Source: Caenorhabditis elegans | Taxonomy: Eukaryota; Nematoda; Chromadorea; Rhabditida; Rhabditidae | DNA length: 64,000 bases | Reading direction: 5' to 3' | Assembly (NCBI RefSeq): GCF_000002985.6 | Contig: NC_003282.8 | Location: 2,666,001 to 2,730,000, forward strand | In this document: one piece after another, positions 44,121 to 54,564 of the stretch | Position numbering within the stretch: position 1 is the first letter of the stretch | Layout: every line of letters starts with the position of its first letter | Position numbers and translations under genes: made by a program | The notes under the pieces: generated by a model | The model's database searches: none | The model's input: the letters and a program-made list of their open reading frames with translations, nothing else | Told to the model about the DNA's origin: nothing

Positions 44121-44666
44121 TTAAGAAGAAGTTGATGGAAGGTTATTCTTCATATCATTCAAATTGAACGGGCTGCCTTCCTCGACGATTTCCTCCTTGA
44201 TTTCGGTCTTCATACCTTCTTCATGAGCCTTGTTTTGCTGCTCTTCAACAGTTTGGCGGGCTTCAAACATTCTAATACGCGTAAGTGGCCTCATAATTCC
44301 GTACTGAAATTGTGCTCCCTCATAAGTTTTCGTTGTTTCTTCAATCGCGACAGATATTTCTTTGTGAGCTTTTTCAACTAGATCTGATTCTTTGAGAGCT
44401 TTTTCAACTGGATCTGATTTTTTGTCGTCTGATGCCATGTCCTTGTAAAAAATGAACGAGGTAATGTGAGCTTCACATTCCCAGCCTTGCTTTTGCATTT
44501 GCGTTGTAAGCTTTCTACGGATGTTGCTTCTTTGGGAATCGGGTCCATCTTTCAATGGACTTTTCGACTTGCTCGAGCTCTCTGGTTTCTTTTCGTCATG
44601 AAGATTGATGTAAACACACAACTGATTTGGGTCGTTGATTATTATCGGACGAACACGACTCTCCAT
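44121..44666 (-). CDS. Unrecognised single-exon gene (181 aa, charged)
   Basis: The start is the ATG just after a good acceptor (GTTTCAG ending at 44671), so the message is probably trans-spliced or has an upstream non-coding exon. The frame remains open 30 codons upstream, but that part is hydrophobic and intron-like. The protein begins MESRVRPIIINDPNQLCVY, then a Lys/Ser/Glu-rich linker. It contains a 10-residue tandem duplication (SDPVEKALKE, SDLVEKAHKE) from a 30-bp DNA repeat. The tail includes TEIKEEIVEE, which has a psi-K-x-E sumoylation consensus, and ends LPSTSS. There is no signal peptide. Codon use looks coding. I do not know the family; it may be a nematode-specific gene or a retrocopy, given that it has no intron. 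Confidence 0.6.
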   Translation of the reverse strand: MESRVRPIIINDPNQLCVYINLHDEKKPESSSKSKSPLKDGPDSQRSNIRRKLTTQMQKQGWECEAHITSFIFYKDMASDDKKSDPVEKALKESDLVEKAHKEISVAIEETTKTYEGAQFQYGIMRPLTRIRMFEARQTVEEQQNKAHEEGMKTEIKEEIVEEGSPFNLNDMKNNLPSTSS

Positions 44667-44699
44667 TCTGCTGAAACAAAGAAATATCGTACTGTAGGG

Positions 44700-46013
44700 A
44701 ATTGTAAGATATAACGTAGTTCCAGCAAGATAATGCTTTAAACGGAAGACTTTCAAAAATCTATGAAAACTACATAAAACAAAGGAAATGTGGTTATGTG
44801 AGAGAAGTTAATGTACCGTCAGAAGGTGGGCAGCGGACTGTTTTTGTAAACGGTGGGGCTCGAAAATTTTTCCCCCACTAAATCAGAAAGTTGTCAAAAT
44901 TGCCACAAAGTATGGACCGTCTCGCAAAAAGGTAATTCGAGATTATTGGAGACTGCAACAAGGCCAGACATAATATGGTATATTTCGAATAGCCTACTTA
45001 TTCAATCCTTGGGCATGGTACAAAACGGTGCAGTGGAGGTAGATTGTTTAAGCCCCTACAATTCTGAACGGGAGAATAGAGCATGGGAAATATGAAAGAA
45101 TACAAGGCCTTCATGAAGATTGAAAAAAAAATCGGAATGATAAAATAACAGTATTGCCCAAATATAAATGCTTTGAGGCTGTGCCTACTTTCATGGAGTA
45201 ATGGAAAAATGTAATGCAAGCAACTCATTCTATTAAAGTTTAAACATATAGCTCTCAGACGTTGTGTATATGAATGAGAAAAAAAAGTTGAAGATTAAGA
45301 AATTAAAAACAGAGTAAGTACTTTTTTTTTTAAAACGGAGTAGTACAAATTTTAAAGTATTAAAAAGAAAGTACCTCGATTGAGCAACACCGGCTTCTTA
45401 TATAGGGCAAAAAGGAGTTCTAGGGAACAATCCAGAATGCTGACAAATGAAGCTGAAAGTTCCAGACCGTTTACAGGGGAGCGCGCTTGCAACTATCGAA
45501 AAATTTCGCAACCACTGTGATAACGTTAACTGAAAAAAGGAGAAAGTTTTGAAGAAAACTTTTAGTCCTACGGCAAAATAATCAATAATCAGTTGCAAAG
45601 TGATATTTTCTGAGAAAGACTTTAGAGTAAACTATTTTTTTCGATAAAAAATCAGAAAACGGAGTATAATTATTGAAAATTAATATTTGTCAAAACCCAT
45701 AAAATATTTGGTACTTGTGTATTACATAGCTTCTTTTGAAAAGTAATTTTTTAAGTTATAAAAAGTAAAAACGTGTAGCATAATTTTGTAATTTTAGGCT
45801 TAAGAAATAATCATTTCTAGGGCCCAATCGACGGACGCTGTGTGTGCGGCCAACACCGGACACCAATTATGACAAAATTATATAAGAGGAAATGAAGTTT
45901 CCACAGAGAATCTGAACCCTCCAGTATTTTGAAATATCTTAAATGTTTTCAAATTGAATAATTTACTAAAACCCAATCAACAAAGAAATCCGAAAAATAA
46001 ACAAAAAAAAAAA
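44700..46013. other. 5' flank of the 44-kb gene with TATA box and heat-shock-like motif
   Basis: No coding exon was recognised. A minus-strand TATATAAG is at 45397-45404. Just upstream (45418-45462) are TTCTAGGGAAC, TCCAGAA and a perfect GAAAGTTC (GAAnnTTC) pair, the arrangement of a heat-shock element. GGGGAGCGCGCTTGCAA at about 45476 is another fragment of the dispersed GCAAGCGCGC repeat. 45830-45880 holds a GC-richer patch (GGGCCCAATCGACGGACGC) of unknown nature. Confidence 0.45.
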
Positions 46014-47031
46014 TCAGAAAAGTTTAAGTCCTTTCAGAGCATTTTTGACTTCTTCCTTCGGGTACGGTTTGAGTGCAATGCAAACCGGAAATCCATCCTC
46101 AATCCATACTTTGTGATCTACATTTCGGGCGGTGAGCTTGTCAGCCACTTTTTTGATTTCTTCCTCTGAATCCACCTGAAAATTGGGAGAGAAATTGGCT
46201 TAAAATGGCCTATAAGTCGCAGAAAGTAAATTGGTGGCCTAACTTTTTCTAGGCCATCAAGTGAAAAGCTAGTCCCTGGCGATTTTTTGTAAACTTCTAA
46301 TGGACTTTGAGTGATTTTAAGCTGGGGGACTAACTTTTCACTTCACGGCCTAGAAAAAACGAAAGTTAGGCCACTGATTTAAGTTTTTTTTTTTTTTCTG
46401 TACGTTTTCTTACTATTTGCCAGAATTTACTGTTTTTTAACAAACAAATTGGTGGCCTAGCTATTAATTTATTAGGCCATCAAGTGAAAAGTACTCAAAA
46501 ACCACTTTTTATGTCCGGGAGAGAACGTGGCCTAGAAATCCCAATGTTAGGCCATCGATTTTTTGTCGATTTTTTTGTCTAAAACCTAACCCCAAGTGTG
46601 ACTTTGTGCATGCTGTCCAGATTGCTGGTGTAGGCTTCAGTGTTCGGATCGTTTCTGGAAAAAAAAATCAAAAATTTCTAGGGAAAAAAATCGGTGACCT
46701 AACTTTTCGATTTCTAGGCCATCAAGTGAAAAAACTAGGCCACCTAATTTTTCTGTTACTTTTCCGTTTTCGATAGAAAATTTGAATAGAAAATTGGCCT
46801 AAAAAAATTGGTGGCCTAGAAAACAAAAGTTAGGCCACCGGTTTTTCTCCTGATTTTTAAGCTATTTTAAGTCGTTTGTAATGGTGTTTCGGACCTAAAA
46901 ATCCACATAGAAGCCGATGCGGCATGGGCGGCCTGCGTACAAACTGCTCCGAGTGGCCAGCCGAGCTTTGTCTGAAGATCTCGCCGAAGAATCACGTACA
47001 TCACATAGGAAGTTGCGGCTACAGTAGCCAT
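46014..47031 (-). CDS. PTRHD1-like peptidyl-tRNA hydrolase 2-fold protein (120 aa)
   Basis: Minus exons: 47031-46895, 46654-46591, 46175-46014. It follows human PTRHD1 throughout: VMYVILRRDL, GWPLGAVCTQAAHAA, NTEAYTSNLDSMHKV, then a Lys-rich helix and a C-terminal VCIALKPYPKEEVKNAL. The PTH2 fold normally releases peptides from peptidyl-tRNA; PTRHD1 itself is linked to human parkinsonism with intellectual disability and its activity is debated. Length matches the family. A strong acceptor (ATTTCCAG, ending 47036) lies 4 bases before the ATG. The gene starts 998 bp after the LMW-PTP stop on the same strand, so co-transcription is possible but the gap is long. Introns and flanks carry GTGGCC repeats. 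Confidence 0.9.
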
Positions 47032-47960
47032 TATGCTGGAAATATCGATTTTTCAGTGAAATTTTAGGCTTCAGAAAGCCCAAAAAGCCTGAAAATACAA
47101 AAATCTGGAAAAATCAATAAATTATTCAGAACTGATACTGAAAATATGAAAAAAAAAATTGGAAAAAGGTATGAAAAATGTATTTATGCGAAGAAAAAAT
47201 ATGAAATTTTGGCAAAAAATGGGGGAAAATACAATAAAAATCATTAAAATCAAAGAAAAAATCGGCGGCCTAACTTTTGGTTTTCTAGGCCACCAAGTGA
47301 AAAACTAGTCCCTGTGGGTATAGAGGTATCTTTAAGTGATTCCGAACATTTTTCAGCTCGCGGACTAGCTTTTCACTTGGTGGCCTAGAAAATCAAAAGT
47401 TCGGCCATCTATTTTTTTTTCGATTTCAATGAGTTTTAGTTTAAAAAAAAAAGACGAAATTAGGACGAATACAAAACAATTCGGAAAAAATGCGAAAAAA
47501 ACAAGAAAATCGGTCAGAAAAATTGATGACCTAACTTTGGATTTCTAGGCCACCAAGTGAAAAGTTAATCAGTTAGTCCTTTTAATTTTTAGGCCATTTT
47601 CCTATTCAAATTTTCTATCAAAAACGGAAAAATAACAACAAAAAATTAGATGGCCTAACTTTTCACATGATGGCCTAGAAAATCAAAAGTTCGGCTACCG
47701 ATTTTTTTTCGGATTTGATGGATTTTCAGGCGATTTTAGGCCGATTTTCATGATTTTTAGGCCTCGAAAAAAAAATTAAAAATTTGTCAGAAATCGGTGG
47801 CCGAACTTTTGGATTTCTAGGCCACCAAGTGAAAAATTAGTCCCCCAATTTTGTTTTGACATTCTGCGTGATAGGTCAGGTCAGTTTTGTGTGGGGGACT
47901 AACTTTTCACATGATGGCCTAGAAAATCGAAAAGTTCGGCCACCGATTTTTTTTCGGATT
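46200..47960. repeat. GTGGCC palindromic repeats around the PTRHD1-like gene
   Basis: Copies lie near 46230-46380, 46450-46560, 46685-46840, 47263-47410, 47520-47700 and 47785-47945. The last has a centre (TTTTGACATTCTGCGTGATA) that is repeated at 53545-53575 and 56565-56595. 47032-48028 between PTRHD1 and LMW-PTP holds only such repeats and AT-rich filler. Confidence 0.85.
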
Positions 47961-48028
47961 TAATGGATTTTCAGGTGATTTTAGGCCGATTTTCATGATT
48001 TTTAGGCCAAATTTCCACAAAAAAAAAT

Positions 48029-50571
48029 CTATTTGCAAATCTTGTCCAAAAAAGCGTCACAACACTTGACACACTGCTGGAGGACCTCGTCGAATTGTTT
48101 GCTACCGGACTCGTAATACGGATCCGGCACTTCCCGTTTCCCGGCCATCACATCCTGCACGCCGAGCATCAAAATCTCGGCTTTTCGCTCCGTTTTCGGC
48201 ACTTTTCGTGCAATTTCCTGAAGATCCTCGATATTTTGATCGTCCATTCCGAAAATGTAGTCGAATTTTCGGAAATCATCGGGGGAAGTCTGGAAAAATG
48301 GAAAAAAATTCGGGAAATTTTAAGTAAAAATGAAGAAAAAATCGATGGCCGAACTTTTGGGAATTCTAGGCCATGAGGGGAAAAGTTAGTCCTCAAAGTT
48401 TTTATGGCTACTTTTTGACAATTTAGGCTTCTCGTATTACCTATAAATCGTGGAAAATACTAGTTTTTTACTCGGCGGCCTAGAAATCCAAAAGTTCGGC
48501 CATCAATTTTTTTTTAATTTTAATGATTTTTAGGGTGGTTTTTACGGTTTTAAACAGTTCTTCAGTTCAAAAATTCACAAATTTTGAGTTTTAAACCCTA
48601 ATTTTGCATCAAAAATATGAAAAAATCGGTGGCCGAACTTTTGGGAATTCTAGGCCATGAGGGGAAAAGTTACTCCCTGTAATTTCACTGTTCGACAATT
48701 TAGGCTTCTCGTAATACCTGTAAATCGGGAAAATCAGCCGGGGACTAGTTTTTACTTGGTGGCCTAGAAATCCTAAAGTTCGGCCTCCAATTTTTTTTTA
48801 ATTTATTGATTTTTAGAGTGGTCTTTATGGATTAAATCGGGTTTTCATCTCAAAAAATCACAAATTTTGAGTTTTAAACCCTAAATTTGCATCAAAAAAA
48901 TGAAAAAATTGGTGGCCGAACTTTTGGGAATTCTAGGCCATGAGGTGGAAAGTTAGTCCCCGAAGTTTATGGCTACTTTTTGACAAATTAAGCTTCTGGT
49001 AATACCTGTAAATCGGGAAAATCAGCCGGGGACTAGTTTTTACTTGGTGGCCTAGAAATCCTAAAGTTCGGCCACCGATTTTTAAAATTAATTTTAATGC
49101 TTTCTAGGGTGAATTTTACGGTTTTAAACAGTTTTTCAGTTCAAATATTCACAAATTTTGAGTTTTAAACCGTAATTTTGCAACTAAAAACAAATGTAAA
49201 ATCGGTGGCCGAACTTTTGGGAATTCTAGGCCATGAGGTGGAAAGTTAGTCCCCGAAGTTTTTATGGCTACTTTTTGACAAATTAAGCTTTTGGTAATAC
49301 CTGTAAATCGGGAAAATCAGCCGGGGACTAGTTTTTATTTGGTGGCCTAGAAATCCTAAAGTTCGGCCACCGATTTTTTAAATTAATTTTAATGCTTTCT
49401 AGGGTGAATTTTACGGTTTTAAACAGTTTTTCAGTTCAAAAATTCACAAATTTAGAGTTTTAAACCCTAAATTTGCAACAAAAATATGAAAAATTGGTAG
49501 CCGAACTTTTGGGAATTCTAGGCCATCAGGTGAAAAGTTAGTACACGATGTTTTTTTAAACTATATTAGGGGTACATTGAGTGTTTTCCATCACGGGGAC
49601 GAACTTTTAACTTGGTGGCCTAGAAATTCAAAAGTTCGGCCACCGATTTTATTTTTCGTTTTTAATTATTTTTAGGAAATTTTCAGTCATTCTCCGTCGG
49701 GGGACTAGCTTTCCACTTGATGGCCTAGAAAATCAAAAGTTAGGCCACCAATTTTTTTTCGCTTTTCATGATTTTTAGGCCATTTTAGGCCGATTTTTCT
49801 CATTTTTTCGCCAAAATTCCGCTTCCTAACCACTCTGGCTCGATGCTGATAATCCTTAATTCCATATTTTTTCAGTGCGCCCATCGCCCGGCTATCGGGT
49901 CCTTTTCCCGTGTGATATCCGATGATTGCACTGCTATCCACGTGCCATTCCTCACGTTTTCCACGTTTTTTCAGGCAATCAATGAAAACGGCCTCGGCGA
50001 TCGGGGAACGGCAGATATTGCCTGAAAATCGGTGTTGTGACGCTTTTTTGGACAAGATTTACAAATAAATATTGATTTTTTGTGGAAATTTGGCCTAAAA
50101 ATCATGAAAATCGGCCTAAAATCACCTGAAAATCCATTAAATCCGAAAAAAAATCGGTGGCCGAACTTTTGGATTTCTAGGCCATCAAGTGAAAAGTTAG
50201 TCCAGCCCATCTGAAAATAGCTAGTCACAATTCAAAATGGCAAGAAGACGCTTGTGGACTAACATCTCAGTTGGTGGCCTAGAAATTCAAAAGTTCGGCC
50301 ATCGACTTTTAAAATTTTATTTTCTTCCAATTTTTCACAAAAATGTGCTGAATTACTAATTATTCGATGGGAAACCCGAAAAAAAATCGGTGGCCTAAAT
50401 TTTTTAAAAAGTCGGCCACCAATTTTTTTCGCGCAAATTTGACCGTTTTTTCGTCAATTTTCCAAATAAAAAATTGCTGGCCTAGAAACCCAAACCTCGG
50501 CCACCTATTTTTCACCTAAAAACCGTACCTAAACACACCATCAGGACGCTTTTCTGCTCTCCGACGCTCAT
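48029..50571 (-). CDS. Y94H6A.7: Low-molecular-weight protein tyrosine phosphatase (164 aa)
   Basis: Minus exons: 50571-50529, 50021-49831, 48289-48029. It has the signature VCLGNICRS (nucleophilic Cys and Arg of the C-x5-R loop, near residues 13-19) and the general-acid motif VPDPYYESG near 130. Length agrees with human ACP1 (158 aa). It is a cytosolic enzyme that removes phosphate from phosphotyrosine. Only 214 bp separate the NDUFA12 stop from this ATG, and a T-rich acceptor (TTTTTTCCCAG) sits 4 bases before the ATG, so it is very probably a downstream operon gene trans-spliced with SL2. Intron 2 holds a ~290-bp tandem array. An inverted copy of exon 1 lies at 55377-55421 in a ubxn-2 intron. 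The systematic name is from memory. Confidence 0.95.
48340..49660. repeat. ~290-bp tandem array built on the GTGGCC repeat
   Basis: In LMW-PTP intron 2. Units begin with TGGCCGAACTTTTGGGAATT at about 48347, 48631, 48913, 49205 and 49499, a spacing of 282-294 bp. Each holds a palindromic element (GGCCATGAGG, AATACCTGTAAATCGGGAAA, GGTGGCCTAGAAATCC) plus a spacer with GGGTGAATTTTACGGTTTTA. A mobile-type element and its flank have been amplified together, in tandem. Confidence 0.85.
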
Positions 50572-50784
50572 TTTCTGGGAAAAAATCAGATTTTTTTTCT
50601 GAAAAAAACGTGAAAAATCAATAAAAATATCACAAAAAGGTCGTAAAATCCTTCAAAAAATCAATAAAAATTGGCAAAAAAATCGATAAAAATCTACAAA
50701 ATTCATATGATTTTAAACACAAAAAAACGGAGAAAAATCTACTTTTTCGAAAAAAAAAATTTCAGGGGCTCTAATTATAGATTT

Positions 50785-53700
50785 TCAGTCGAATTGTGGC
50801 TTCTCTCCTGGTTGCCATCCTTGAATTTTGGTACGAGTTGTCGAGTATGGAACGTACTTTTTGTCGCTGAAAAATTGGGAATTTAGGGGTTTTCTAGGCC
50901 ATGTGAGTGGAAAACTAGTCCCCGGGATGTTTTTTGTGAAAAATTGACTTTAAAAAACAAGAAAAATGGCCGAAAACCGTTAGAAAAAGATGGTGGCCTA
51001 GAAAACCAAAAAGTTCGGCCACCAATTTCTTGAGTCCCCGAGCTGTTTTTTGCGGAAAAATTGACCAAAAAAATGTGAAACTCGAGCTAAAACAGCTGGA
51101 AACCGTTAAAAATTGAAAAAAAAAATTGGTGGCCTAGAAAACTCAAAAAGTTCGGCCACCAATTTCTTGAGTCCCCGAGCTGTTTTTTGCGGAAAAATTG
51201 ACCAAAAAAATATGAAACTCGAGCTAAAACAGCTGGAAATCGTTTAAAAATTGAAAAAAATTGTTGACCTAGAAAACCAAAAAGTTCGGCCACCAACTTT
51301 TTTTTCGAAACTTGACGACTTCTAGGCCATGTGAGTGAAAAACTAGTCCCCGGGATGTTTTTTGTGAAAAATTGATTTTAAAAAACAAGAAAAATGGCCG
51401 AAAACCGTTAGAAAAAGATGGCGGCCTAGAAAACCAAAAAGTTCGGTCACCATTTTTTTGTTTGAAAATTTTACGATTTCTAGGCCATGTGAGTGGAAAA
51501 TTAGTCCCCGGGATGTTTTTTGTGAAAAATTGACTTTAAAAAACAAGAAAAATGGCCGAAAACCGTTAGAAAAATTGGTGGCCTAGGAAACCAAAAAGCT
51601 CGACCACCAACTTTTTTTTTAAAATTTTACGATTTCTAGGCCATCCAGGTGGAAAACTAGTCTCCGGGATATTTTTTGTTCAAGAATCTGCGAAAATTGA
51701 CCAAAAATAGGCGAAAAACGTCCGAAAAAATGATGGCCTAGAAAATGAAAAGTTCGGCCACCAACTTTTTTTTTTTCAAAATTTGACGACTTTCAGGCCA
51801 TCCAGGTGGAAAACTAGTCCCCGTGATGTCTTTTCTTAAAAATTTACGGCAATTAAGAAAAAAAAATTGGTGGCCTAGAAATCCAAAAAGTTCGGCCACC
51901 AACTTTGTTTTTCTCAATTTTCATGATTTTTAGGCCATTTTTCACCGTTTTTCTTGATTTTTTCATTGAAATTCGTCTAAAAATCCAATTTTCCGTCGAA
52001 AACCTACGCGTAGATACTGGTGTTCTCCTTATGTTCGAGTACCCAATCCTGAGTTGGTGGTGGCTTCACCGATGGAGCATCATCGGTGATGTGGTGGAGC
52101 CAAGAGTGCCTGGAAAATTAAAGAAAATGATGAAAAAATGAACAATTTTGCGCATTTTTACACGAAAATTAGGCTTGAAAATCGGTGACCGAACTTTCGG
52201 ATTTCTAGGCCACCAGGTGAAAAGTTAGTCCACCATGTTTTCCGGACATTTTGAGTGATTTGGGCCAAATTTGAGTGGTGGAACTAACTTTTCACCTGGT
52301 GGCCTAGAAACCCAAAAGTTCGGCCACCGATTTTTTTTTCGATTTTCATGATTTTTATGTCATCTATTTTTATTTGTATTTGTCTAGGCCATTCTAGGCC
52401 ATTTTCTAGGCCATTTCTAGGCCATTTTAGGCCGATCTAGGCCATTTTTCGTGTAAAAAACAGCAAAATTGTTCATTTTTCGTCGTCATTTTTTTGCGTA
52501 CCATTCCGGTGGCACTTGAGTCGCATCATAGTCGAGCCAAACTTTGTCGGGAAACTCGACCCAACGGTTGCGTGGCACGAAATACGCGTTATTCTCGTAG
52601 TAACGATTGCCGAAATTGTCCGAACCGACGAGTGTTCCGACGCGGGTCGCGTCCATTCTGAAAATTTGAGAAGATTTTTATGTAAATTGAGCGAAAATGG
52701 TGTAAAATTGGCCTAAAAATCATCATTAAAAAACAAAAGAAATCGGTGGCCGAACTTTTCGATTTTCTAGGCCACCATGTGAAAAGTTAGTCCCCATCGA
52801 TTTTCGCTCGTTTTCAGGTGATTTTAAGCGATTATAAGCCCGCGCGGACTAACTTTTCACTCGCTGGTCTAGAAAATCGAAAAGTTCGGCCACCGATTTT
52901 TTTTTCGGTTTTTTATGTTTCTCCGGTCATTTTTCCGACGCGAGTCATTCGAAAAATTCAATTTTTCAACCGAAATTTTGATGAAATTAAGCGAAAATAG
53001 TGTAAAATTGGCATAAAACTCATTAAAAAAAAAACGGTGGCCGAACTTTTCGATTTTCTAGGCCATCAGGTGAACAGTTAGTCCCCCACACAAAATTGAC
53101 CTGACGTATCGCGCAGGATGTCCAAATGAAATTGGGGGACTAATTTATCACTTGGTGGCCTAGAAATCCAAAAAAGTTCAGCCTCCGATTTCTGACAGAT
53201 TTCATGACAAATTTCGTACATTTTTTGAATTTTTTAATACTGAAAAATTCAAAAAAAAAATTCGTGGCCGAACTTTTCGATTTTCTAGGCCACCAGCTGA
53301 AAAGTTAGTCCCCGCTGATTTTCGCTCGTTTTCAGGTGATTTCAAGCGATTATCAACCCGCGGACTAACTTTTCACATGACGGCCTAGAAAATCGAAAAG
53401 TTAGGCCATCAATTTTTTGATGTATTTTTAAAAAATAAAATTCGATTGTTGTAAATCGAAAAAAAAAATTAAAAATTTGTCAGAAATCGGTGGCCGAACT
53501 TTTGGATTTCTAGGCCACCAAGTGAAAAATTAGTCCCCCAATTTTGTTTTGACATTCTGCGTGATAGGTCAGGTCAGTTTTGTGTGGGGGACTAACTTTT
53601 CACCTGATGGCCTAGAAAATCGAAAAGTTCGGCCACCGATTTTTTTTTCGATTTTTATGATTTTCAGGTAATTTTCGACCGTTTTTCTTCTAATTTAGTG

Positions 53701-53834
53701 CATTTTCAGCCATTTTTCCACCTGAAAACTTACAAATAACGCTTCTTAAGCACCGCTTTGACACCTCCAATCTCCTTGACCATTTGGCCAAACTTTTGGA
53801 TTTTATCGATTCCCAGCCACGCTTTCAGGGACAT
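50785..53834 (-). CDS. Y94H6A.8: Complex I accessory subunit NDUFA12 (146 aa)
   Basis: Minus exons: 53834-53734, 52657-52502, 52109-52008, 50866-50785. The protein reads as a full NDUFA12/B17.2: GVKAVLKKRYL start, DATRVGTLVGSDNFGN, RYYENNAYFVPRNRWVE, YDATQVPPEWHSWLHHITD, then YVPYSTTRTKIQGWQPG. NDUFA12 is a matrix-side accessory subunit near the N/Q-module junction of mitochondrial complex I; there is no cleavable presequence, as in the human protein. The ATG follows the acceptor (ACATTACAG) with no base between, so a trans-spliced message would have essentially no 5' UTR beyond the leader. Introns 2 and 3 are mostly GTGGCC repeats. Exon 1 is duplicated in inverted orientation at 56324-56424. 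The systematic name is from memory. Confidence 0.95.
50880..53650. repeat. GTGGCC repeats filling NDUFA12 introns
   Basis: Intron 3 (50867-52007) holds a ~150-bp tandem series with GGCCATGTGAGTGGAAAACT, CCCCGGGATGTTTTTTG, ATGGCCGAAAACCGTTAG and CCAAAAAGTTCGGCCACC at about 50899, 51325, 51480, 51635 and 51795. A related pair is at 51010-51300. Introns 1-2 hold full palindromes at 52180-52340, 52745-52895, 53035-53190, 53265-53420 and 53481-53645. A run of CTAGGCCATT-type words is at 52385-52450. Confidence 0.85.
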
Positions 53835-54564
53835 CTGTAATGTAAATTTGGTTGGAAAAATGGGAAATTTTAACGGAATGTGGGGAGGAAAAACCAAGCA
53901 TTTTGTGAATTTTTTCAAAAAAAAATTTTTTATAAATTTTTTGGCGAAAAACTCCATATTTCCTGTGAAATATGATATTTTTCGAGTTTTTCACTGAAAA
54001 ATCTTGAATTTTTTGAAAAAAATCAGGGAAAAATCGATTTTTCAGTGGAAAATTGGAACAAAAAAAGTGAATTTTTACATTTTTTGAAAACTTTAAATTT
54101 TTCACCAAAAAATCGCAGAAGAAGGATTTTTCTCTCTGAAAAATTGGGAAAAAATCTGAAAAATTCAAAATTTGACTTTAAAATTGAATTTTTAATGGAA
54201 AATTTGTAAAAAATGTGCATTTTTCACTAAAAATTGAAAAATTCTGAAAATCTGGAAAAAATAAAAAAAATATTTCAGAGCTTGAAAAACTCGCAAATTC
54301 CAAAACAAAAAATCAATAAAAATCGCCGCAATTTTTCACAGAAAACGGTGTACTTTTTTTATGCATTAAAGTGTGATAGAAGAAAGAAAAAAAACGATAT
54401 TGGGAAATGGGGGGAAAAAATCAAATAATTTAGCGTAAAATACAGGTATTTTCAGGGAATTTGAGAGGTTTTGGGGGGTAAAAACGAGTAGAAATTCGAA
54501 ATTTTTTCAGATGAAATTTTCAATTTTCAATTTTCCCGCCAAAAAAGCAGCGTCAGGAATCTCC
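53835..54564. other. Intercistronic DNA between UBXN-2 and NDUFA12
   Basis: 731 bp of AT-rich DNA with Phe/Lys-type noise frames on both strands. 53835-54020 is duplicated in inverted order at 56130-56320. I see no poly(A) signal that I would defend. Confidence 0.5.
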
